This document shows, one piece after another, positions 27,886-39,163 of a stretch of DNA of 64,000 bases. Position 1 is the first letter of the stretch. Each line of letters opens with the position of its first letter. The notes below the pieces were generated by a model. The model did not search any database and was not told the origin of the DNA. It was given only the letters and a program-made list of their open reading frames with translations. Source of the stretch: Rotaria sp. Silwood1. Its lineage: Eukaryota; Rotifera; Eurotatoria; Philodinida; Philodinidae. Made by a program: the position numbers and the translations under genes. The stretch lies in the NCBI GenBank assembly GCA_905250075.1, contig CAJNOP010000077.1, positions 129,761 through 193,760 of the forward strand. The letters are read 5' to 3'.

Positions 27886-27958
27886 GCTCTCACCAGGGAT
27901 CGAACCTGGGACCTTCGCGTTATTAGCACGACGCTCTAACCGGCTGAGCTATGAGAGC
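27886..27958 (-). tRNA. tRNA-Ile (anticodon AAT)
   Basis: A 73-nt cloverleaf on the minus strand: acceptor stem GCTCTCA/TGAGAGC, D arm GCTC...GAGC, anticodon stem TCGTG/CGCGA with loop CTAATAA (anticodon AAT), and T arm CCAGG-TTCGATC-CCTGG. Box A and box B promoter sequences are intact. The AAT isoleucine acceptor is the eukaryotic form. A T-rich stretch downstream on the minus strand (about 27876-27869) can serve as a Pol III terminator. There is no intron and no encoded CCA. Confidence 0.96.
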
Positions 27959-28082
27959 ACATGAATTTATAAATCACCTTATTTCAGATTTCATATTGGG
28001 ATTTCATACTCTTAAAACACTCATAGTCTCTGAGATACCAAAGGAAATTTGTGAGTTAGATAGAAAACGGGCGTGTATTTGA

Positions 28083-28268
28083 GCGTCAGTGGAAACTAGA
28101 ATCTCACTCACAACTGAACCTCCCACCTGTACTTCACAACTACATTCAAATCAACAGCAACCCACAATAGAGTTCAGAAAAGCTGACCTATCAGGTGAAG
28201 AAAATGTTAACATTGTTCTAAATGTTTTAAATAAAGAACATCAACTTCGTCGTTGTCTGTATCGTTGA
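28083..28268 (+). pseudogene. Coding-like fragment of unknown function
   Basis: A 61-codon frame ending in TGA at 28266-28268 with balanced, protein-like composition (segments SQLHSNQQQPTIEFRKADLS and NVNIVLNVLNKEHQLRR). It has no ATG near its start and follows an in-frame stop, so it is either a terminal exon with an unrecognised acceptor or a gene remnant. It converges with the fragment at 28282-28536. No homology recognised. Confidence 0.35.
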
Positions 28269-28281
28269 AGTCCGGATTTAA

Positions 28282-28536
28282 TTAGGAATCGTCAAATTCA
28301 AAGTATTCATCGACATCTTGTTTTGGTATTTCATCTGAAATATGATCAAGTGAAGTTTCACTTTCTACACCCAACTAATGAAAGTTGATAATTGATTTTA
28401 GTATTTCAGCTACATGGTTGACAATCTGTTGTTCATGAATAGCCGTAGTAAAAACATTAGAAGTTGCACATGCAATCCATTGAGAAAACTTCTCTGATAG
28501 AAAAGAAGACTCTACCGATCGATTAATCATTTTCAT
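28282..28536 (-). pseudogene. Small reading frame interrupted by one amber codon
   Basis: From the ATG at 28536 the minus strand reads MKMINRSVESSFLSEKFSQW and continues without a break to ...ILKSIINFH, then TAG at 28377-28375 (codon 54), then in the same frame LGVESETSLDHISDEIPKQD...EFDDS and TAA at 28284-28282. There are 85 codons in all. The composition is protein-like on both sides of the TAG, which suggests a single C-to-T change (CAG to TAG) in a recently inactivated gene or exon. The function is not recognised; the acidic C-terminus is the only visible feature. Confidence 0.5.
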
Positions 28537-29213
28537 TAAAAGCTAGCACAATTAGTATTTTATAAAAAAATTAGACTAGCGAATACTAAGTTTCTCTCTC
28601 CTAAACCACAATTATCAAGCATTCACAAGTGTATTGTGAGATAAGTACTCCGTGTTCTGACATTTTCAATTGTATATCTCGTAATTCTAAGAAGTAGGAT
28701 ACTAATTTTTATTTAGAACAACGTTAATATTTTTTAAAACTGATAGTTCTGCTTTTCTAACCTTTTGTCTACGCATACCATTACATTATCTTCCACATGA
28801 GTACAACTGTGTATGAGGAAAATCTCAAGCTCGTTTCAATTTATGAAATAGTGATTTTTTTTTTGATAAGATAACTTTTCTAGCTTTAATAGTAAAAACG
28901 TTCGATCTCCTGAGAAACAAGCTAAGGGCATAAACTATATTCATGATAGACGAAAATTCATTAAGATCTACAAGATGTGCAAAGTACCGACTCAAAAGTA
29001 CTCGGGTACTTGGGAATTTTTCTTAATATGAATAGGTGGTTCGTAAATTTACGAAGTTGTTCGAAAATAAATCATTACAAAGCTATTATAACATTTCATA
29101 ATGTAATAGTATTAAGCCGAGCAGTTATGTAGGAACAAGACAGCAATTGATTAACAAAATAATCAGAATTCAAAATGTTATAATATCAGTTTTATCAATC
29201 GAAAATATCATAT

Positions 29214-30095
29214 TCAAAAATAGTCGATGGTGAACGAGTCTAGGTTTTTTGAAGTAGAGGTTTGTTCCTTTTTTCTATCGGGCCCATGCCTTTGTATATG
29301 TGAATGCTCATTGCTGTACATTTTTGTTTGGTTTTCATAAGCTTTTTTTTGATATATCACCACCCGCTTCAAGAACAGTCCAAAGACGCACATTAAACCA
29401 CATAGCAAGAGCGTAGCGAAAGTTAAAAATGCAAGAGAAAGTTTAAAAACAGCCAATGTAATAACTGCGATCACAAGACAAATGATAATTGCCAGAGTGA
29501 TACCCAATCCTAGTTTTCTGTGTCCAACATGAAATGTGAATGCGAAAATTGTTGCGAATAGACCAATCAAACCAGCACAAAGACCTAATTGGTTAAGAAC
29601 ACTGAGAGATGATTGATGCATAATGACCCAACCATAACACCAGGCAAATGTGCCAGTAACATTCGAAAAATTTCCAATATGACCCGGTTGACAAACAAAA
29701 CTTGCTGTCGGCGAGGATATTACTGTTGTCTTTGGAAAGACAAAACAATCCATTTGATACGCAGGACATTGCTCTCCAACTGACATATTCTCGATATCAA
29801 GAAAAAGTCCATTGAATAACAACACTGGCATTAGCGAGAGAATAATGCCTGTGATAATTACAAACATCCATTCAATTTTCGAATACTGTGAAATTGCTTT
29901 ATCCAAAACAACATCATATATAACGATAGTCGACGATCTGATATCATTTCTTCTGAAATAGATACCGAAAACACGCTCAATCAAAAAAAGTTTTGTGGAG
30001 TACGGCAGAAAAAGAACAATAACGATCGTCAGTACTATTAGAGCAGCAGATATGCCAACATTCGCGGCAACATAAGCGCCGTAAGACCAAGACAT
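29214..30095 (-). CDS. Orphan multi-pass membrane protein (about 5 TM), single exon
   Basis: A 293-aa frame with a true ATG at 30095 and no intron. Predicted membrane segments by hydrophobicity: residues about 8-30, 75-98, 163-187, 195-217 and 220-243. The loop between the second and third has four cysteines (C110, C117, C135, C153) and three N-glycosylation sequons (N103, N142, N145), so it is probably extracellular with disulfides. The C-terminal 45 residues are hydrophilic and basic. Codon use is more balanced than in the AT-rich neighbours. I do not recognise the family; a lineage-specific surface protein is the best description. Confidence 0.72.
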   Translation of the reverse strand: MSWSYGAYVAANVGISAALIVLTIVIVLFLPYSTKLFLIERVFGIYFRRNDIRSSTIVIYDVVLDKAISQYSKIEWMFVIITGIILSLMPVLLFNGLFLDIENMSVGEQCPAYQMDCFVFPKTTVISSPTASFVCQPGHIGNFSNVTGTFAWCYGWVIMHQSSLSVLNQLGLCAGLIGLFATIFAFTFHVGHRKLGLGITLAIIICLVIAVITLAVFKLSLAFLTFATLLLCGLMCVFGLFLKRVVIYQKKAYENQTKMYSNEHSHIQRHGPDRKKEQTSTSKNLDSFTIDYF

Positions 30096-33000
30096 TCACA
30101 GGATGATAATCAGTTGTCCAATAACTGAAAATATTCAAACTGATACGTATTAACTTTACAATAGATTCTGTCGATTTGCTCTTATTATTTCTATGCTACA
30201 TTAATGCAAATATTGTCATATTCTTTCCTATTTTCCTTTCTTTCTAATCTGCATCTTATCGAACAAAAAGTTGTGGTGTGGTCTTCGAAGTTATTGTGCA
30301 AAATATCTCTCAGCGAATAAATTTTTTTCAATTCTGTATACCTAGCATGACTCAACCCGAAACTTATTATTGATCTTGTCCTTGAAAAATTGTGGTTTCA
30401 TATTCCATAGTCGCGAATGACATCACGAATAACTTTTTAATCATTGTACTTCATCAGAAACGGTACAATCATTGCTTCGAGCATTCGTTCTTATTCGACG
30501 GTTGTCTGCTGTGAAACAAGAATGTCATCGAATTTTCTATACCGAGTAAACTAGAAATATCGACAGAATTTTTTCATGAAGACACTGTTGTTTCTCTCGA
30601 CATTTCTAAGACTACGATTTTGTGTATGAGTGTAGATGTCGGAGTGAGCGTAAGTAGTCACTAGATGAAGGGCCACATCCAGATTCTTTCTCCAACCATC
30701 TATTTCATCTTACTTATAGTAAGTCTATATAAGCAAGCCAAAGTTCGATTTGGAATGAGAATGATTCAAAAAAATAATTCCCTTTTAAAACATGTATTAA
30801 TTTAAAATTTTCTCTACACGATTCCCTTTTCACGATATCTATGCATAAATCGATTCACTTCATCGATTTCTCTAGAAAATTGTCTTATTTATCGCTGTGC
30901 AGGAGACGATTTGTTGAGATTTTGATAGCAAAGAAGTCCTTTAAAAAATGCCCATACCACTCTAGCTGAAGACGCCTAATTTTGAATATTCACATCTGAA
31001 ATGTAACAACTTACTCTTCTTGGTTTCTTCTTGTCTGGCTTGTGACAAATGATCGGTTTAAAACATTAACAGAATGAATAATATGCCATACACGCAGTCA
31101 AGTTTCTCTCTGAATATCATATTTATTTTTTTTTCTCCATTCCTCTATACTGATTCTATTTACTATGTTTTTTTTGTTATTATAGACCTCTGTATTATGT
31201 TTTTTGAAAGCTTTTTTATGACGTATAGGAAGAAAAATCAGCATAGAAAGGCATTGGCAACTGCTGAAAAACTGAAAACAATCACTCAACTGTTACTTTA
31301 TTTTTTTTCAAACTACTTCGATGCGTTGATGTCGGTAAAATATCTTGATTGTCCTTCACCCACACCGTCATGCCATTCTGAATCATTTTCTGAAAGAAAA
31401 AATTATCATATTACATATTTGTATATGACCCAGCATTATTTCTATTCTTCTTCCGCTCTTCCTACAATTATTTTCTTATTTATGACATATCAAAAGACAT
31501 TTCTACTCAAACTAGTCATGTTTTCTTGTGAATCATCAATATTGCGTACTTGGAAGTAACCACGTAGAGTAATTATACATCTCAAGATGTTTATTATGTT
31601 AATGAGGAGTAGTAAAAATGATTGTATTGAATACGGGTAGTATGACAAGATAGAAATGTATTAATGATTATATGTCATTTTATATGGTACTCCTTTTGCA
31701 ATTCACATTGAAGTTAACAATAGTTAATCTCTTGAATAGAACAGTCACAGATACAATTCGTAGATTGGCAACTCGAGGTAAGCAAGACTAGAAGCGGTCC
31801 CTATCCTGAGGAATGGTAAGTAGAATATTTTTTGATAGTTGGCTGATATCGACACTGAGATGAACGAAATAATATGTTTTCTTTGTTTTACTTGCTAGTT
31901 TTCATTTTTATATCTTAACTTTCATCATTATCTACAGCCTCATCTTTAACTAAATATGTTTGAATAAACCGAAGAACTAGGTCTATATCGACTTTTTTAC
32001 ACACATTCACCTAGACTTTGTGTAGATACATAAATGTTTATCAGATTATGTATATAGATTCGCGTCAAGTTTGTATGAGTGCCTTCCATTGGTTGGTCGG
32101 AAAACTGAATTGAATTGCTGTTTTAACTAAAAATAGTTCAACATTAGACGATAAAATTTGTATGAAATACTGAGAAACTCATTTTTCATGAGGTACCTTT
32201 TTAATATAACAAAGACGTTTTGACTTTACAGATCGAAAAGTCCGATCATTAATTCTTATAAGATTCTGTCAGAGTCAATGTCGGAAATAATCAAATTTCG
32301 ACTTCATCCGATCGGACCCAGTTCATAATTCAATAACCCGAAACTCAACGAATATTACGTTGGGAAAGGATCTCATTGAATCTTATGGCGAAATTGAAGA
32401 GACCCCGCAGCATCAGGTTAGAGTTAAATCAGCGTTCTACAGTAGTTCTCTTCCCTATTCATTATGATTTTGTCATATGTAATAAATCAAAATCTAGGTA
32501 TCGTTATTAAAATACAGAGCAAAGATATTATCCCTCATATCATCAAAATCAAGCACAAATTGGTGATTTTTTTTCGATTTTTAGAGAAAATCACGATTGA
32601 CCAAATAATATTCACGATGAGCAAACTTGGTTGAAGTTTTTAGATCTACGGTAATCACTTCGTCTTGACATTTATACCACCGTCACTGACTAACGTTTTC
32701 ATATATGTTTCTCGTGAATGACAAATAAGATGACTTTTTTTTCGCATACGCAGTAAAAATGATACAATTTTCTTCAATCAAATAATACTTACTAGTCATT
32801 TCGTTATCGAGAGACATCTAAATACAATGAAAAATAATATCTATTATTATTAAATGATACTTAGTCTTCATTGGGATGCTGAAGCGACCTTAAGAAAAAT
32901 ATTTATTTCTATCAAATAATGCTTAGTCTTCATGTGCATGCTCAAATGATTTTAAATAAAAGAAAAAATAATATTTGTTATTATTAAATAATACGTAATC

Positions 33001-34835
33001 TTCATAGAGATGTTGAAATTACCTTAAAAAAAATATTTTAATATAAGTGAGCTCAGATATCCGGACTGTATCTAATGAAGGAAATTCGTTGAGAGAGTTT
33101 AGCTGGCATAACCTCCATCTACATTGCTAGGGTTGAGGGAGGATTCAGCACCATTGGTTTTACCACTACTTTATTCATTTTTATGATTGTTTTTCACAGA
33201 AAAAAAACAATGAATTTGACTTATTTCTGTACATAGAACGAATTCACGAAATTTTAAAACATAGTCGACAGCTCATTTAATCAAAATGTTCGATGACTAG
33301 GTTCTTGGAAATGGATGAAACCTGCTGGCCATTACGACATCATGGTTTATTGGATTGAGACAGATCCGATAGAATTCACTGGCGCACTTGCGATGAAGGA
33401 AATTTATCGTTAAAAATTTGATGAAAGAAGAATACATCCTCTTGTAGCCGCTTTTCAGTTACACGGGTATATTGAATAACTGAAACTTAACGTCTCAGCA
33501 GGTTGCATGAAATCTACAAGAAATAGTTGATTCATCAAACAACTGAGACAGCCATTCTACAAACGATTTTAATCATAACTAAAGTAAAATGATTACCGCA
33601 TGTCAATATGATCGCATCTTACAGATAGATGATTTTTGTAGCAAGAAAAAGCAACAAAAGTTTACTGGCAGTCGGGCTCGTAACCAGAATTTTTCGTATG
33701 GAAGAGTCATCATGCTGAAAAAAGCTTTGCACTGGCATACACATTTCTTCGTACTTCTATAACCTTCTTAGCAGACTATACAGTTATGAATTTGATAGCC
33801 ATAGTGATTAACTGTATTTTATCCTATATTTTTGACATATTGAGAAGATCTCTAAATTAGAATAACTGTAAAAAGATTTACATTCATGATGTGAATAAGC
33901 TGAAATGTCGGAGGTTTAATAGGTTTTTCTTGTAGGGTGCCCAGGTTTCTTTTCACAAGTGACTTTAAGAATTTTGGTTTGAAGCTTAATATGCGTCAAG
34001 ATTTTATTTAGACTAGCTTGCATTTAAAATGACAGTGTTGTTTGACACTGAGTCTAAAATATATTACATATTGAAAACTTAAAATAACATAGATGCAATT
34101 TTGAATAATGATGCAATTTTTAAAGCAATCAAGTCTAACTAAAATGTTCATGCGCACAATGTTTAGGTCAAAGTTTAAAAAAGGTAAATGCAATGAAAAA
34201 TCCTACATCTACACGAAAGTCTACTAATTTCAATATGGTGTCCAATGCATGTCATACACACAAATCTTTTTACATGAATTTTATGACTATTACTCACACA
34301 TGACTTTTTTACATGGCACATCATATCAAGCAGCATTTGTTCAGAACTCCGAACAACCAAAAGTCCATTAGGTGTACACTGGAACCAGATATCGGTGTCA
34401 TGGTGACCCTCTTCTATATTCTCAAGAATTTTTTAGATAGGCATTTGAAGATAAGAGATATTAGAAAATTTGACATTTTTCCAATGAACTAACTGTTTCG
34501 GAAACTAAATGTGTACAAGTTTTATATTCAACACTCCAAAGTCAATGTCGAGATTAAGAGAAATCGGAAACATGACATTTTGTTGAAAAACTCGCTATAA
34601 TGACCATAACTCAAGAAGAAAGATTCATAGACCCGAATTCTTTTCGATTTTGTATGATCTCAAGACGACGTACCTAATCAAATGAGACTTATCTTAGAAA
34701 GGATATATTACATGGCGAAACTCCTTCTACAAATACCATCTGTAATCACTACTCATTTAAGAGTTTTTCAGATTGCTGATGTCTTTATGTTGTTTTTATA
34801 GTGAGTCAAAAAAATTATTTCCTTACCTCTATGGT
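30096..34835. other. Gene-poor region with decayed sequence
   Basis: No intact gene is supported. A plus frame at 31074-31559 is AT-driven, and its first part (about 31110-31280) resembles 46637-46800 in arrangement and sequence, so it is more likely a diverged repeat. Short stretches with protein-like composition occur at about 33316-33411 (plus, WMKPAGHYDIMVYWIE-like) and at about 32230-32440, but they are interrupted by stops and are at most remnants. A three-copy tandem repeat is listed separately. Confidence 0.45.
32830..33031. repeat. Tandem repeat, about 67-bp unit, three diverged copies
   Basis: Three consecutive copies at about 32830-32895, 32896-32962 and 32963-33031. Each begins with an A-rich AATAATAT-like part, followed by a TCAAATAATNCTTAGTCTTCA-like core, then ATGCTGAA and a CCTTAA-type end. 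Copies differ by substitutions and small indels. No coding potential. Confidence 0.65.
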
Positions 34836-35112
34836 ATAACTTTGTTTCATCTATTGTACTCTAAATAAGTAAGCTGTCTAGTTCAAATGCACTTCATAAT
34901 GAAGTTCTTAGGCTCTAGTTTTCACATTACTAGTGCCAGCTTAGTTCTCCTTTTTCCTACCTATTTTCCTAATAAAATAGAAAGAAAACTAAGAAATAAG
35001 CTGGAACTAATAATGTATAAACTAGAGTCTGAGGACTTCATTATGAAGTGCATATGAACTATAAAGCTCACTTAGTTGGGGTACAATAGAAGAAGCAAAG
35101 CTATACTACACG
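34836..35112. mobile_element. Long inverted-repeat (foldback) element
   Basis: The left arm (about 34838-34955) pairs with the right arm (about 34995-35110): GCACTTCATAATGAAGT occurs in both orientations, and flanking blocks (AACTTTGTTTCATCTATTGT left; reverse complement of right GCTTTGCTTCTTCTATTGT) match at about 80% by eye. The arms span over 110 bp with a short loop of about 40 bp. There is no coding capacity. It is likely a non-autonomous DNA transposon; I could not identify a target duplication. Confidence 0.65.
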
Positions 35113-35373
35113 AGTAGAAACTAAATTGAAATGTTGTCAAATAATGATTATTTAGTTGAATATCTTAATACAAGTAAAACAACCGTTGAAAAACTTTGAA
35201 TGCTATTTGAGAAGGATAAATTGATCATATTTTGTGTTTTTTTAACAGCTACTGAATATATTTAATTTTTTACAAGTTTAATGCATTCTAGAAAATTGCT
35301 GAACATTATCTTGAGAATCGATAGTGAGTGTCAAGTGATTTTCTCTATTAAAATAAATAGTTAGTGTACAATA

Positions 35374-36102
35374 CTATTGTTCATTGTAGGCAGCATAGTG
35401 TTTACAAGTAGGATCATGTCGATGATTTCCATCTTTTCGTATAGGTTGAAAATCTGCTAAACATGACCAACAAAATTCATGACGACATTTAATACAAATC
35501 ATATGATCACATCCATCATTTTTTTCTATTTGATATGGACAATGAGGGCATTTTTTAGAATTTTCAACAATCCATCTTCGACTAGATTCATAAATTGGAT
35601 CCATACTCATATCAAATTCTTTACAAGTTAATCCTTCATGCCATTGTATTTTATGTGTAAAACATGTTTTTTGATGACAATTAAAACAAGTAACTATATT
35701 ATTTTGTGCACCACCTTCATTTAATTGTCCAACATTACATAAAACATTAGAACACCAAATAAATTCATTCATTTGTTCTAACTGTCGATAACATACATAT
35801 CGATCATAGCTTTCCACGAGTTTATCATTACCATTTGATAAGAGAATTTTTCTTACTGTATCATAATCAAATTTAACATTACAATCATGTTCAGGACAAT
35901 AAATATCATCAGTAAATGTTATTTCAAAAACTTTTTGAACATGTTGAAAAAGACAAGAATTACATAATAATCGATTTAAATGTTGACAATTTCTCGTGAT
36001 TAAACCATCAAATTCATTTAAATCTTTATCTTCATAACATACCATACATGTTTGTTGGTTCTTCTTTATAGGTAGCGATGATGATCTATTCAAAACAGTC
36101 AT
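35374..36102 (-). CDS. RBR (RING-IBR-RING) E3 ubiquitin ligase
   Basis: A 242-aa frame from the ATG at 36102. RING1: C19, C22, C39, H41, C47, C50, C69, C74. IBR: C117, C122, C139, C142, C147, H150, H155, C160. RING2: C185, C188, C198, C203, C206, C211, C214, with H229/C233 completing it. C198 in the NDGCDHM motif sits where parkin and other RBR ligases keep the catalytic cysteine that carries ubiquitin as a thioester, so the enzyme should be active. The protein is compact, little more than the RBR module. The membrane-protein exon at 36424-37409 lies just upstream on the same strand and can be joined in frame (see findings), so this may be the C-terminal part of a larger membrane-anchored ligase. 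Confidence 0.9.
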   Translation of the reverse strand: MTVLNRSSSLPIKKNQQTCMVCYEDKDLNEFDGLITRNCQHLNRLLCNSCLFQHVQKVFEITFTDDIYCPEHDCNVKFDYDTVRKILLSNGNDKLVESYDRYVCYRQLEQMNEFIWCSNVLCNVGQLNEGGAQNNIVTCFNCHQKTCFTHKIQWHEGLTCKEFDMSMDPIYESSRRWIVENSKKCPHCPYQIEKNDGCDHMICIKCRHEFCWSCLADFQPIRKDGNHRHDPTCKHYAAYNEQ

Positions 36103-36423
36103 ACTTAGTATTACAAATTAATTTTTGAACAAAACCTTAATAGTCTAACCAGAGAAAAGACAAGTAGAGAGATAGAACTTACATTATAATGAATTTTCTT
36201 CCTTCTGAAATACTTTTTTCTGATTATATCAGTAGAAAAAAAATCTGAACTTTTGTTTTTACATATTTGTATAATGTAACAGATTTTTCATAAGAAATTT
36301 CCGATTAAATAATTCGAACAAAGATGAAAAACATATTTTGTCAAAAATATGATTAAAATTATGTAATATAATTTTGTTTATGTTATTATTCTTGATATTA
36401 TTGCTTACGAAAGAACAACTCAC

Positions 36424-37409
36424 CGAATATTTTTTGCAACGATCATTTTTGTCCAATATTGATTAAATACATTTTTATTTTGCATTGTATCCCAACCAAG
36501 AAGGCAAAGAATAATTACGCTGATTATTAAAATAAGTCCATATGATTTGAAAAAAATATCAACATGTCTTATGAAAAATAAATTATCATCACCAATAATA
36601 ATCATCGATTGGTATATATATAAAATAAATAGATAAATAATACATGATGATATTAACCATCGTAAAGAAAGTATTAAATGATAATCTTTTTTATTTTTAA
36701 ACAAATAGAAAATAGAAAATATTGAATTGCATTGATGTTTAATATGTTTATTGTAGTTAATTGAATCGATCCACAAGATTTGATTTAAAAAAAGATCATT
36801 TAATTGATAAATTAATATAGATAAACTTAGTTTTTGTCCAATACGAAATATATTTTTAGTTAAATATCGAATAATACTAATATTAACCAAAATAAAAAGT
36901 AATAAATCAAATAAAATAATAATTTTTCTTTTCCATTCATAATCACATTTTCGATGTACAATATCAAGATTAATAGTTAAACGTATTAAAGCAAAAGTTA
37001 AAGATAAAATAAAACGTATTGATGGATACATTGTCTTTTTCATTTCTATGTTAATAATAGTTAAATTTTCTTTATTAAAACATTCTATTTTATTTTGATA
37101 AATCAAAAGTAAATTGATTATATCAATTAAAGGTAGAATTGATTCAAAGAATTTTAAAATTATTATATAAATATTAAACAGACCATGATCAGATACCATT
37201 ATCAATATTCCAAATAATAAAATAAAACATATTAATCCTATAAAAATAATACCAATTAATTTAGTTAATGTTATTGATGATTGAATATGTTCTAACAATG
37301 TTATTTTTGGATAGATATTCAAAATAGAATTAAATATTAATTCCATTATAATATTACTAAGTAGACTTATTAGTAAAAGAGTAATTATTTTTAGACGTGT
37401 AACTACCAT
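36424..37409 (-). CDS. Multi-pass membrane protein exon (about 7 TM), probably spliced to the RBR ligase
   Basis: The first in-frame ATG is at 37409 (MVVTRLKIITLLL); the frame further upstream begins with TTG. Very hydrophobic, Ile/Leu-rich, with about seven membrane segments and a short Cys-containing loop. The frame runs to a TGA at 36422-36420, but the sequence CG|GTGAGT at 36424/36423 is a strong splice donor that would remove this stop. Splicing to an acceptor TACTAAG just before the RBR ATG at 36102 gives CG+T, then ATG, in frame. Alternatively it ends through a small exon (about 36186-36207) and a stop near 36117. No family recognised. Confidence 0.6.
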
Positions 37410-38281
37410 TTTATGCAAATAAGAATCACTATATATTTTCAATCATTGATGGTATATAATTGTATAACGTATCAATCTATTTGAAATGATTGTTTGCCTA
37501 CTGTTATTGTTCGATTTATGTTTTGAAGAAACTACTGGGATTTTTTTTTCCCAATAACAAAATATTATAACAATAAGCAATTGTGTTTACCTGGAAAAAT
37601 CCACAGTGCATTAATGAATCATTATTATAGAGAACAATAAAAAACACGAAAGGAAATGACATCATGTCAAATATACAAAATATTGATTTCGATCTGCTAT
37701 GAATCTTTCTTTGATGAATAACAGCAAACTATATTAATCATATTTCTAACGTTTACATTTACTTGAATTTTTATCACACTACCTTTTCTCTTATCAAGTC
37801 AAACAAAAGAAGAACGTTTCATGCATGCGGCGTAGGTAGATATCAAAGCTACAACAAAAATCTACACATGTACATACTTTTCTATTCATTTTTCTTGTCT
37901 GATGCAAACGTTGTTTAAAAATATTTTATATAAAAACATTTATAAATTTCGGAAGAAAATAAATTCTAAAATACATCTTGATACATATCATTTCATTAGT
38001 TAATATACATTTATGTATTATTATATGAATTCAATGAGCAAGTTTTTCAAAATCAATCTCATGTTTACATTTTAAAACTAATCAATAACAATAATCAATA
38101 GCTTGTCTGAATTTCATAAAGAAATATTGAACAACATGAGATAAATCTGGGTTTTTTTTGTAACATTTGAATGTGTAAGTAGTACAACCTTAGTCAATTT
38201 ACAAGTCTATCAATTTCTATACTTATTCATAAAGTGAATTTAACCTCTGTTCTACTGAAAATAAGCGACAAGTAAGTCAAA
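37410..38281. other. Intergenic region left of the first telomere-like hairpin
   Basis: AT-rich upstream flank of the membrane-protein gene. I looked for an F-box-like first exon for the LRR gene at 39251 and did not find one. Nothing else is supported. Confidence 0.5.
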
Positions 38282-38466
38282 GGGTGTGGGTGTGGGTGTG
38301 GGTGTGGGTGGGGGTGGGGTGGGTGTGGCTGTGGATGGGGTGGGTGTGGCTGTGGCTGTGGATGGGGTGGGTGTGGGTGTGTCTGGATGCGGGTGGGTGT
38401 GGGTGTGTTAATTTCTACTCTCGCCCACACCCACACCCACACCCACCCTCACCCACACCGGCACCC
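38282..38466. repeat. Telomere-like hairpin 1: (TGTGGG)n followed by (CCCACA)n
   Basis: A G-rich arm (about 38282-38408) of GTGTGG repeats with variants (GGGGTGGG, GGCTGTGGAT) is followed, after a spacer of about 15 nt, by a C-rich arm (about 38423-38466) of CCCACA repeats. The arms are complementary, so either strand can fold back. The hexamer is the motif I recall as the bdelloid telomeric repeat. Proline/histidine and Gly/Val/Trp frames across it are artefacts. Confidence 0.9.
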
Positions 38467-38651
38467 AAGATGTTTCCTAAAAACAATATGATCTCGTGTT
38501 AACAACACGGATGATAATAAAAATCTCAACAGTAATATAGATACTTTCATATTTTACATAATTTTCTCAAATACTTGTATAAAAGTGAAAGTCATCATAT
38601 CATTTTTAGAAACAAAGTTTTTATTATAGATTGACATTTAATTGCTATTTA

Positions 38652-38959
38652 TTAATCATGGGACTTTAAAAATTTCGATGATCCAATTGAGTTTTTATCG
38701 TTGACGTTGAAGTAACACCCTGGTTTGTAGGTGAAACAACTATCCACCTTGTCAATATCACCAATAATTACCACCCAAGTTCCACCTTCCTCTTTCGAAA
38801 GCATGTTTTGGACTTCTTCGGCGATTTCAAACCTATTTGATTTCCCATGCTTTTTAATCAATTTGCTTAGTTTTTTCAATATTGCTAGCGTATTCTTGAA
38901 ATTCATATCGTGTCCATCTTCAATATTGCAGCTCTGCATACAGCCAATTTCGGCCACGT
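38652..38959 (-). pseudogene. Dynein-light-chain-like exon, 5'-truncated, between two telomere-like hairpins
   Basis: The minus frame runs from an acceptor-like TTGTTTAG at 38960 through GTG GCC GAA to TAA at 38652-38654. The C-terminal part IAEEVQNMLSKEEGGTWVVI and CFTYKPGCYFNV follows the spacing of the dynein light chain LC8 fold (IAxxIKxxFxxxxxxTWxCIVG). Similarity is modest, so this is a tentative family call. Codons are less AT-biased than in the neighbours. The upstream side runs within 10 bp into hairpin 2, and beyond it lies a plus-strand LRR gene, so no 5' exon or ATG is available: the gene appears cut off by the array. Alternatively an internal ATG (MQSCNIEDGHDM) gives a shorter protein of about 95 aa. 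Confidence 0.45.
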
Positions 38960-38970
38960 CTAAACAATAA

Positions 38971-39163
38971 GGGTGTGGGTGTGGGTGTGGGTGTGGGTGG
39001 GTGTGGGTGGGTGTGGATGTGGGTGTGGGTGTGGGTGTGGGTGTGGGTGGGTGGGTGTGGGGGTGTGGGTGTGGGTCTTGAACTCAATCACATGCACACT
39101 CACACCCACACCCACCCACACCGACACCCACCGACACCCACCCACACACCCACACCCACACCC
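38971..39163. repeat. Telomere-like hairpin 2: (TGTGGG)n followed by (CCCACA)n
   Basis: G-rich arm at about 38971-39076 with long perfect GTGTGG runs, spacer of about 18 nt (CTTGAACTCAATCACATG), C-rich arm at about 39095-39163 with some CCGACA variants. It abuts the truncated light-chain-like exon on the left and the first exon of an LRR gene (39251) on the right. Confidence 0.92.

Noticed and set aside
31074-31559. 161-codon plus frame as a membrane protein gene
   Set aside because: The Phe/Ile/Tyr content reflects T-rich DNA, the start is not supported, and part of the sequence is a diverged repeat.
38282-39163. A true chromosome end at the arrays
   Set aside because: Unique sequence and genes continue on both sides, and the arms point toward each other, so these are interstitial.
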